In this document: piece after piece, positions 10,996 to 22,900 of the stretch
How positions within the stretch are numbered: position 1 is the stretch's first letter
Layout of the letters: the number at the start of each line of letters is the position of its first letter
DNA from: Lumbricus terrestris
Taxonomy: Eukaryota; Annelida; Clitellata; Crassiclitellata; Lumbricidae
Direction of reading: 5' to 3'
DNA length: 64,000 nt
Assembly (NCBI GenBank): GCA_949752735.1
Contig: OX457044.1
Location: forward strand, 20,291,521 to 20,355,520
Translations under genes and position numbers: made by a program
The notes under the pieces: generated by a model
The model's database searches: none
Told to the model about the DNA's origin: nothing
What the model saw: the letters and a program-made list of their open reading frames with translations, nothing else

Positions 10996-13900
10996 TAAAA
11001 CACAACCAAACAACTTCAGAATTTGCATCAACACGATGACTACAACATCAAAGACAATACAAATACAGCAGCTGCTCTGGAACCACGGGAATAACAATGA
11101 AATTATTGAAATTATTTTCAGTTGTCCGCACAGTCAGATGTTCATCAGCATATACGACGAAGCGGCCGACATTATCCGACATGAATTTCCGGTTAGTCTA
11201 TGATAACTTACAGCTCGCGAAGACACTGTTGGCCAAATTAAATAGATGTAATTGATGCATACAATGCTAACGTCTCAGTGATAAACAAGGACTTGTAGTC
11301 TATACTAGGGCCTGGCTTATTGTTTAGCGACACTACCATTTTTCAAAGATGATTAGTGTCACCCTCCTTCTTTATCCCGACTTGGGACTGGCACTGTCAA
11401 GGTGCAACCAGTGGCGGAGTTCTTTCAGCTGTATACCAGTGATAGCGGTTTACTGAATGGAAACAACGCAGGGTGGGAATTGCCGTGGAGGGGGTATGGG
11501 ATTGGGTTGAACACTTTGGACCCAATAGTAAAGTCTTCACTGTGAGCACCAACTCCCCATAAATCGACGTCTGACCACCTCCATTTACTTTTCCCCACAA
11601 TTATTCTCATACTACGTACAGTCGTAGGCTACACGTTCTGTGTTTCGCAAGTCTAACTAGAATAGGCTTTATAATCAAATTCACTCTGGTACATGTAGGA
11701 ATCAGTTAAGGTGGACTACCGCTTTGCTGGTACGAAATAGTTCTTATTTTGCATTTTTGAGCTTTTAATATAATATTCCTGTTAGACGTTCGTTTTGCAT
11801 CACATTGATTTTCGATGTATTTACTTGTTATTTGGTTAAGCTTTCGCTTTTGATTTTTTGGGCGTAGGAATACGGAACCGTGTTGATTGGCAAAGCCGAC
11901 TGCTCGCAAGAAAGTAAGAACAGAAACATTGGACTTGATTTCGTTTCACTAGAATTTAATCTTGCTCGTCAATTTTTTTCGTAATAGGCCTAATCAATCA
12001 TTTTAATAATCATGATCATCAAAAACACCTTCTTCATCGTCGTTGCAAAAATAATTTCTTAATGCTAATGTAGGCTATCGAATATCAATTGTAGGCCTAT
12101 TATGTTGCATTGTGTAGCCTATACGTTCTTTAATACTCATCCTTCCACAGTTTATTGCTCAACGTGACAATTGACAAAACATCTTTATTACATAAAACGG
12201 ATATAGAAACTAACAGAAAGCAAAAGGAGAGAACCCCGAAGGGACAATTGTCCCACTGGCAGGGTTTCCCAAATACAAGTTCAGATAAACAGCAACAGGT
12301 TATGCAAATTATAAAGTACAAGGTATAAAGATTAATCATTATCTTAACTAGTTAACTACATCCTGGGAAAACGTAAGAAGGTGATATTGAGTGAGTCAAT
12401 ATAGAAAAGTCGTTAAAAATAAAAGAATATAAGTAGTAACATAGATGGTGATCGGTAGATAAATCAGGAGACAGCATAAAGTAAATGATTTTAAGTTTAC
12501 GTTTAAACAAGGTGAAGCAGAGGGAATTCTGAATAGACAAGGGTAAGTTGTTCCAGGTCCTAGGACCCGCACTTTTAATTGAGAACAAGCGAGTATTAGT
12601 TCTAGTGATAATCCTTCTATAATTAAGTGAGGATCTCAAGTTATAGGGAACTAAATCAGAGGTTAGAGTAAAGAAATCAGCAAAGGCATGAGGCAAAAGA
12701 TTATGCATGTGTTTGAACATAAGTTCGGACGTTTGCATGATTATTATCTGATCGATGGCAAGTATTCTTAATTTAGCTAAGAGGAGATGTGAATGAGAAC
12801 GGCGGGAGAGTCCCATAATAATTTTGGCAGCTCTGTTTTGAAATGAGGTTAGTCTTGTAAGTCGAGAAGAGTAGTTAGAAGCCCAAACAATATTGCAATA
12901 TGAAAGATATGGATGGATAATAGAATTAAAAAGCTAAGTCTAATTCGAGGTGGTAGCATATAAGCAATACGGGTCAAGATACCAACACTTTTAGCTATCT
13001 TTTTATATATGTTTTCAATATGCACCTTCCAAGTTAGAAATTGGTCCACATGGACACCCAAGAATTTAGTTGATGTTACTTGGGGTATAATATTGAAGTT
13101 GTCCATAAAAATAGTTAATTTTATGTCAGGAATTGATTTACGATGGGAGCAAAATAAGCTATAGTTGGTTTTACTAAGATTCAAGGAGAGCTTATTAACT
13201 CGGAACCAATCAACAACGTGTAAGAGCTCATGATTCATCAATTGAAAAAGTAATTCATAAGATTTATGGGAGGCAAAAATGTTAGTATCGTCAGCAAATA
13301 GAACAAAGCGCAGTAAAGGGGAGGCGTTAGGAAGGTCATTGATAAAAAGTAAGAAAAGGAGGGGTCCAAGAATAGACCCCTGTGGAACACCAAATTTGAT
13401 CAAATTGATTTTGGATAATGAACCATTGCAAGAGACTGCATTCTATTTTCAAGATAGCTTCCAAACCAATCAAGGGCAATACCCCTTACTCCAATATTAT
13501 GTAATTTAGAAATTAAAATATCATGATTAACAGAATCAAAAGCTTTTGCAATGATATACTATAATTTATAATAATCTATACGTTCTTTAATACTCATCCT
13601 TCCATTATAACCTTCGAATTGTCGTTATAATCAATGATTTTAATAATCGTGATCATCAAAAACACAATCCCCATCGCCGTTGAAAAAATCATTTCAGTGA
13701 ACACACGCACACGCTATATAGAAACTGGTCTTCTAAATGCTGACCTATAGAAGATCCATTGTATTGTATTGCATTGTATCTACGATCTGTCCTGTGCAGC
13801 ATCCTACTCTTCTCTGTACACCCCGAAAATCGTTCTTGCTGAATATCTTCAACGTTGTGTTCCCAGGAAGCTTCATAGAGGAGCACGACATCGTAAAGTT

Positions 13901-16900
13901 TCCAACCGTTCGACTCTTCCGCCGTGACCTCCCCGTTAAAGGCGAGTACAGAGGACCAAGGACCATCGATGGTCTTCTGGACTACGTGAGGAACCAACTG
14001 AAGGACCCGATAGTCAAGGTCAAGTCTCTCGGGGACCTGAACCACATAAACGTAAGATCAACTTTCGACAAAGGACTCACAATTAATTTTCACCATCCCC
14101 CCAAATAAAGACTCGATTAACTTTATCGCAGGAAATACTTTTTAAAAACATGTGGGCCTACTAACAAACTCAACCATGAATACAAAATTGCTGTATACTG
14201 TCAATTGTGTTGGTGTATACCCTACAAGTTGTTCTTGGGAAGTAAAATATACCTACATACTGTCAATTGTGTTGATGTAACCTACAAGTTGTTCTTAGGA
14301 AGTACAAAATACCTATAGATCTATACTGTCAATTGTGTTGATGTAACCTACAAGTTGTTCTTGGGGAGTAAAAAATACCTATAGATCTATACTGTCAATT
14401 GTGTTGATGTAACCTACAAGTTGTTCTTGGGAAGTATAAAAATACCTACATAGGGCCTACTCTCAATTATGTTAATATAACCTACAAGTTGTTCTTAGGA
14501 AGTTAAAAAAAACTAGATAGCTGCACACCTAATTCCATAGACGTTCTCCAGATTCCGCTTCATTGACTGGGGTCTATGATTTTTATACTATCCCTTTGAC
14601 TCCAAGTCATGAGGTGCCACGACCATATTTGCCATTAGATTCCGCATCGCTATCGTCTTTAATCCGACTGCAATCCCCACTGCAATCAATTAATTTTGCT
14701 GTCGACATTCTCCTCTTGGTCTCAAAGATGCATTTAATGCCATCATATTTACCACAGAGCTAGATATAATTATGTAGGCTACTTAGAGACTTTAGAGTAT
14801 TATTATTAAAAAACCTCGTCGAAATAGCTTAGGCCAATCAGGCTGCTAATTCTCGATTTACCAGAGAATCGGTCATTCGAGAAAAAACGCAAAGACTACG
14901 GATTTCTTGTTCATTCGGTTTGATTTAAAATCAGAATTGCACTCGCAGCTGTGATCTCCAGCCTATTCTCAATGCTAATTTGTTAAATCAAGGCATTAAC
15001 TTAGAAGGCTTACAAGCATCTTAGAAATTTCTCGTTAGATTTAATAATCGGCATAATTTGCAACTGAAACACAGTTACTGTCTTATCAAGGGAACAAAAC
15101 CGCATAGGCCTATTCCGCTCACTTTAAACAAGACATTGCATTTCCCTGTCTTCTTGTTGCTATGGTCCTGGGCGTCTTGGCATTAAAGCGCCCACGCCAG
15201 TACAGGTTTAAAATTTAAAAAAAACACGCATTTTGTTTACGCCATACTTCTTTTCTGCACTGCACTGCATCACAGGAAAATCACATTGTCTGTTAACTAT
15301 GCAGTATTCACTGTATTGTCTGAGAGCGTGCAGACAACCTCATCTGTTTTCAATACTCTGGTTCCGTTTTTTGAATAAATTTTAAGTTCCATTTGATTGT
15401 TTTTACTAATTTCTAGTTTTAAAATAAATTTGTTGTATAGTGGCGAAGACGTAACATGATTGGCTACTTCGAAAGCGATTCGTCCGAAGCGTACAAGACT
15501 TTCGGAAAGGTGTCCAGAGCCATTAGAGACTACTGCGATTTTTACGCTGTTGTTGGGTAAGATTAACCATAATCAATGTCAACAACTATAGGTCGTCAAC
15601 AATGTAACAGATCAGTGTGCAAGTTTAATGTCAACATGAGGAGTGTTCTCGCCAACATGAACACTGAGCCGCTTAGTCTGAGCGTCAAATTATCTGAACC
15701 CAAATTGGAGTCATTGCTGGTCAATTATACACGCTACCTGTGGCATAATTGCTGGATCCTATGATCCTATTACATGTACATGGTTAGAATGAATACTCAT
15801 GTCTGGGATGCGAGCAATAGTTGTTCCAGTGATGCGGTCGGAAAGGCTGAAAAGAAAATCAAGGGCGTTGGTGAGGTCGAAGTTATCGTCTTCTGTGAAC
15901 ACAAAACAAATGCCAAAAAGCAAGTCAATTTGGGCCGCGAGTGCTTCTGAGTCGTTTACCCTGAAACGGCGCTATATAAAAAAATCATAAATAAATATGT
16001 ATGTATGTCTGCATGCATTATATATATGTATGTGCTTATGTATGTATGTATGTATGTATGTATGTATGTATGTATGTATGTATGTATGTATGTATGTATG
16101 TATGCATGTATGTATGTATGTATGTATGTATGTAAGTATGTATGTACGTATATGTGTGGAGGCATGCACATTGCACAATTGCGTATATGTCTAAGTATGT
16201 CAGTCAGTTGAAGTGTTTTATGTGAGAAAAGGAATGCATTGCGTGTAAATTCCGACGCTTCTATCTTTCCATGTAGAACAATGGCGGCGTCTCAAAGGAA
16301 ACGTGGAGACAAGGTTGTCTTTCGCGCCATTGGGGTGAGTAAGTTACAAGTGTAGAATGTGTAGATCAGTAAACATTTTATTCGTCGTATTTATTAACTC
16401 ATTTCAGATATTAATTCAATCCACACCCTGTCAATGTACATGTATGTTTTTTCTTTAGCTGCATTTTAATTTACAGTCCGTCGATTTCATTCGGCGCCAA
16501 ACTTATTTACCATCACACTTCTGTAGGCTACTTGAAATATAGACGACATTAGATATTTTGCTGTGATATTCTCTGGTAATAATCTTTAACCGTTAATGTC
16601 AGGTTAATTGAGATTTGATATTGAAATACAACTGTGTGTGGATTCTTGACAATTCTGCATTTCAAGATTAATTCGTTGCGCCCTCGATTCATGGCAATGC
16701 TTTTTGTGTTTTTACATACGATTATATTGCGCTATGTAAGTGCAGAATTACAAAGACAATGCCGATGATGATAACAATGACGACGTTGACAATGAAGATT
16801 CTGATGATGCTGATGGCGGTGTTGCTGTGATGATCAAATTACAGTTGTATTGTAATGTTTTGTGTTGTGCAGTATTGTATTGTATTGTATCGTATTGCAT

Positions 16901-19900
16901 TGTATTGTATTGTATTGCATTGTAGTGTGTTGCATTGTATTGTATTGATGTCGGTGCACATGTACTAACAGACTCAACCATAAACACAAAGTTGCCATAC
17001 TGTCGAAAGTGTTGTGTAGTATTGTGTTGTATTGTGTTGAATTGTATTGTATTGATGTCGGTGGTGATGCTGCTGTTGCTCATGATGATATATTTACTGC
17101 ACTGCTGCTGACTTTCAGAATAGCTCGGATGTCGTTTACGCCGGGTCCCCGAGGGACTTCGAGCAAATGTTCCATTGGTCGTTGAACAACAAGTGCTTCA
17201 CCATTGTCACCGAAATGACGTTCGACAAAGCTGAGGTGAGTCTTTGCTTCTTTCCGACATCTTCTTTTGAAGGATCATCTCAAAAACTAGAAGAAGAAAA
17301 TAGCAGGAGATGATTATTATTCAGATCATTGCTTGAGACCTAGACCTATTATAGTTTAGGAAGGTATCATAATATGACTATCTTGAGTTTGAAACTCAAA
17401 GATTAGAATGCCCGTTTCCTCGACCTCTGTATTTCCTATAGCGCTGCATAAAGTTACACATTGTATTGTATTTACACATTTATAAAGCGCCTCTCACAGT
17501 GCACACCAATCAGAGGCTTATCGCTTTTCCAACCGGTTACCTGGAATCAAAGCCATCTGTAACAATGGGTTTAGTTTTTAATATTGTCTCTGAATTGCCC
17601 AGCAGATATTATTGCCACATCGTGTGGTCAATAATTGTTCGATTGACTGATTGGCTGGGTCATTAAGAGATTTATTGTGATTAATTTTGTGTCATCGCAA
17701 ATTACTTAAATTGACTATTAATCCATAATGCGGGTTGTTGAGTCATTAGTTAAAAATAAGTTAATATCTATACTTTTGCTTTTTAATAGGTTTAGTTTGG
17801 ACGGCTTAAGTATATTGCAATATGGGATTGTACTGCTACTTTAAGTTTAGGGGACCCTAACTAGCGGGGCCGAAAGATCCCCTCAGGTGCCTCCCCCCCC
17901 GTGTGACTGTACTTTCATTGAGTGCAACTGTGCTTGATTAGTCAGCAAATAAATGATTTGATTGAGAATCTGTAGAATCTGTTGATTTCTAGGAAGCAGC
18001 TGAATTCTGTTGATTTCTAGGAAGCAGCTGAATTCCTTCAACCACTCCTCATTCTCTTCCACCATCCAGATGACACGAAAATAAGATCCGTCTTCAACGA
18101 ACAAGTGACTATTCAACTGCACGACGAGATTAGTACGAGAACAAGTTCTTTTAGAATGCATCGGGCATCGTTAATTTAACCAGCGCCTTTACTATCTCCA
18201 CCATCACCACCATCAGCACCGCCACCATCACCGCCGCCACCACAACCACCACCACCACTCCGACCTCCCACCGCATACCACCACCACCACCACCACCATC
18301 ACCACCACCACTCCGATCCCCCACCGCATACCACAACCACCACTACTACCACCATCACCACCACCACCACCACCACCACCACCACCATCACCACCACCAC
18401 CATCACTATCACCATCACCACCACCACCACCACCACCATCACCACCACAACCACCACCACCATCCCCATCACCTACTGTATTGCGAGGAGCAGAGCGCCA
18501 GTTTATTACGAACATTGAACTCATTCGCCAGCGCTGACCATAGTCTCAACCGTCTCATTTTTACCTCTGCGATCTCTAACCTCACTAACACAGCTCACTT
18601 TGACTTTGAACTAGAGCTCTTGCACTCAGCTTTACCGCCTCTACTGGACAGTAATCACAGGTTTACATTGGTGTGGCGCCTCTTCGGAAGCCTACGCAGA
18701 TGTGCTCCCACTCCGACACACTGTGCACCCATGCAGTTGTACTGAACTGCATGTATCTGCAGTTATTGTGTTATCTGTAGCTAAATCTTACTCTTTCAGT
18801 ATGTCTACTAATGGCTGTGCATAATAATTGGGGCGCGGTGGTGTAGACTGTAGAGTGTATGTTCGTTGCCTTGCAGCCGGAGGGTTGCAGGTACGAATCC
18901 ACCACAAGCCGCCGGGTAGAGACCCTGAGCAAGTCCTTCACTGGCAATTGCTCAGAGCTTCGGCGTGAAACTCCGACTCAGTGTCCGCGCAGTATTCGGG
19001 AGCGCCCCTGAGCAGTAATCTTGAAAGTGCGATAAACAAGTGCACATACATACATAGATCTAATTATATACGTGGCTGATAAACTGGCTTTCAATCGCAA
19101 TCAGTTGAATTTACCAAATATCTTACCGTCGTGTTTAGGCCTAATATAGGCTACTGTAGCGTTACCATAACAACATAAGCTTATTCTTTTCTGTTAGCTC
19201 GAATAAGGTTCGTGACAGCCGATGGCCTCATCTTCAGTGCGCCTCTGGAACGCCTCGGAAAGACGGAGAAGGACTTGCCTGTGCTCGTAATCGACACCTA
19301 TCAGCACATGTACCTATGGCCTTTCGATCCAAAGACGCAGCTCGAGTAGGACGTTATATTACGTTCTCAATTATCACTTTATTGCCAATGCAACGCGGTA
19401 ATTTTTAGCTTTTCCTCGGCAATTTTAAGCTTTTCCGCGGCAATTTTAAGTTTTTCCGCGGCAATTATAATTACAGATAACGATGTAGCGCCTCTTAGTT
19501 TATATGGTCGGTTATGTGAAAAGTTGTGATATGTGAGGCAGTTTGATGAACAATGCCGGGCAAACTGCCCCTTTCAATCACTGTAGCGTTTGCATGGACA
19601 TAATTAAGCCAGGAGATGACTTTATCTGTACTTTATGTGGCACTCCTTGCCATGAAAATTGTATCATTAATAATACTATTGATTTAAACGCGGACTCCTG
19701 GGCGTGCAAAGATTGCATGGAAAATTCGCAATCATCCACTGAGGGACTTGACCCAATGTCTAACATATTGAATTTTGATAAATTTCCTAAATTTAACATC
19801 TTGCAAATATCGGATGATGAGGATCTTAGCAAACCTTGTTTCAACAATAATGAATTGGATTCCGATTCCAATTACTTTATAGATCTCGTAAGAGAATGCA

Positions 19901-22900
19901 AATATTTGACTCCCTCGCAATCTGCAAATAGATTCCATAATGACACACCTTCCTTCACCATAATGCATCTTAACATTAGAAGTATAAACTCCAAATTGAA
20001 TCAGGCTCAATCATTGTTGCAACAATTGCCTGCCTCGATTTTTGCAGTTACTGAGACTTGGTTAAATGATACTACGGCAGACACCATTCACATTTCTGGT
20101 TACAAATTTGCCTACAGAAATAGAAAGGTGGGAGGGGGCGGGGGTGTTGGGCTTTTCGTCAGAGAGGGCATTGACTTTAGGGAAATGACCATCCCTGAAC
20201 AATTTACCACCTTTGAGAGCCTGTTTATCACTGTCCCCTCTCACAAGGACACGGATATTATAGTAGGAGTCATCTACAGAGCACCTGGCACTAACCTGGA
20301 TCTTTTTAACACTGAATTTGAATCATTAGTTGACTCCCTAACACTCAATAAAAGTAGGAAAAAGAGGATTTTTATAGCTGGAGACTTTAACATTAATTTA
20401 TTAGCATCAGATTCTCACAGTCCTACCACTGATTTCATTGACTGTCTCACTTCTCACCACTTTCTTCCTACAATACTCCAACCTACAAGGATAACCACCA
20501 CCACAGCCACATTAATTGACAATATCTTTACTAATTGTACCACTTCGGTTATTAACTCTGTAGTATCTGACATATCGGATCACTTGCCTGTCATAACTTG
20601 GGTTGAAAACACCCTCAAACCCCATAACAAACCCAGTAATTTCCGACTAACAAGAGCTATCAATGACAACACCATTCTTGCATTCAGACAGCTGTTAGAA
20701 AGAGTTGACTGGTCACCCATATTATCTCTTTGCAGTAATAACGAGACTGACTTAGCATACAATTTATTTGTTAACTTAATTAAACAAAATTACGACTTAG
20801 CTTTTCCTCTACGACCAAAGTCGACTGCTAAAAGAAAAACTCCTCAAAATCCTTGGATGACTCGAGGGCTGTTAAACTCTACTAAAAGAAAAGAAAAACT
20901 TTATGTTAAATTTATAAAAAACCCCACACCAGTAAATAAAGCCAAATTTACCACCTATCGCAACAAATACAAAATTGTTCGCACAAAAATGGAACAAGAT
21001 TACTATGCCAATGAATTTGCCAAGTATAATGGCAACATAAAACAAACGTGGCATTTAATTAAATCTATTGTTAAGTCGGAAAATATGAATATACAATTAG
21101 AGGAACTATTAATCAACGGCAAAACGATTGATGACCCGGCGCTCATAGCGCACACTTTTAACACTCATTTTGCAAATTTGCCCAAACTTTTAGCGCAAAA
21201 AATACCACCCTCAGCCAAGCCATACCAAGACTACATGCCAGCTTCTGCACTTAATTCCTTTGCTGTCCTACCGACTTCCTTTCAAGAGCTATTAACTATC
21301 AACACAACCCTCAAAGACACCCACAGCACTGGTCCTGATGACTTGAATCCACATGTATTGTCTTCTCTCATGGACTTATTAGCATCTCCACTTAGCGAGG
21401 TGATAAATTGTTCACTTAGAACTGGAATAGTCCCATCGGACATAAAATTAGCAAAAATTACACCTATCCATAAGCAAGGTAATAAAAATGAGGTTTCAAA
21501 TTTTAGACCAATCTCTATACTACCATTTTTTTCTAAATTTTTTGAGAGGGTAATGTACGACCGCCTCTACTCTTTTATCACCCAGAACAAAATATTATAC
21601 CCCTTTCAACATGGCTTTCAAACAGAACACTCAACCTTTATGTCATTACTGGATATACAAGACAAAATATCTCATGCTATGGATAATAATGAATATTCCA
21701 TTGGCATTTTTCTCGACTTAGCTAAAGCTTTCGATACCGTCAGCCACAATATCCTGTTAAATAAACTTGAGAATTATGGGATCAGAGGTATCGCACTCAC
21801 ATGGTTTACAAATTACTTAAACAACCGTCACCAACAAGTCTCATGCAATGGGAAATTATCCAGCTTCCAAAAAATTGTTTTTGGGGTCCCTCAAGGCTCA
21901 ATCCTGGGGCCTCTTTTATTTCTAATATACATTAATGACCTCCCTAGCTCTGCAACTTTTTTACATTACATCCTATTTGCTGACGATTCGAATGCTTTTT
22001 ACTCCCACCCCTCTTATGATCAGCTAATTAAAATAGCAAATAATGACCTAGAAATGGCCAGTGAATGGTTCAGAGCCAACAAGCTTTCCCTGAATATTGC
22101 AAAAACCAGTTATATAATTTTTAGATCTAGTAAAAAAACCTTGCTCCACCTCTTGATAGTAACTTGCTAATTGATAATATATCAATACCGCAAGTATACT
22201 CATCTAAATTCCTGGGGGTACACATTGACCAGCACTTAAAATGGAATATACACACAGCTGAGATTTCCAAAAAAATTTCAAAAAATATAGGCATAATTCA
22301 CAGAATAGCCTATCTCCTTCCACCTCATGTACTAAAAACATTATATTTTACACTTATACACCCATACTTAAGTTACTGCAATCTCATTTGGACATCTACA
22401 TACGACACTCACCTAACTAAGCTAAATAGACTGCAGAAAAAAGCCATAAGAATTATTACTAAATCTCCCTTTAATGCTCACACTAGCCCCTTATACCAAC
22501 AATTGAACGTGCTAAAAATATCCCAAATTAAATTCATCCAAACTAGTACATTTATGCATAAGTATGACAACAACCTTCTTCCACTTGCATTCTCATCCTA
22601 TTTTAGACCTAACTTATATACTAAAGGCATTAGAAATAATAGAGCCTACATAAGTGTCTTTGCAAAAACGAACACTAGAAAATTTTCTATTAAGTACCAG
22701 GGTCCTCTTTTATGGATTAACATACCAGAAAGTTTTCGTGCATCCAGGAGTCTCGCTCAGTTTAAAATCCAAATCCGTGCATACACATTAAACAATGTTA
22801 AATGAACTCCTTTATTTAACCAATGTTCATGCTTATTATTATGTTTTTGATATATGTTTTGAGGGAAAGTATCCCGTTGCTTCTGTTCATTTGCTTTCAA

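Noticed and set aside
10563..11009. Hydrophobic minus-strand ORFs of up to 148 codons
   Set aside because: They translate (GAA)n and (AAC)n repeats next to an ERp44-like exon on the other strand.
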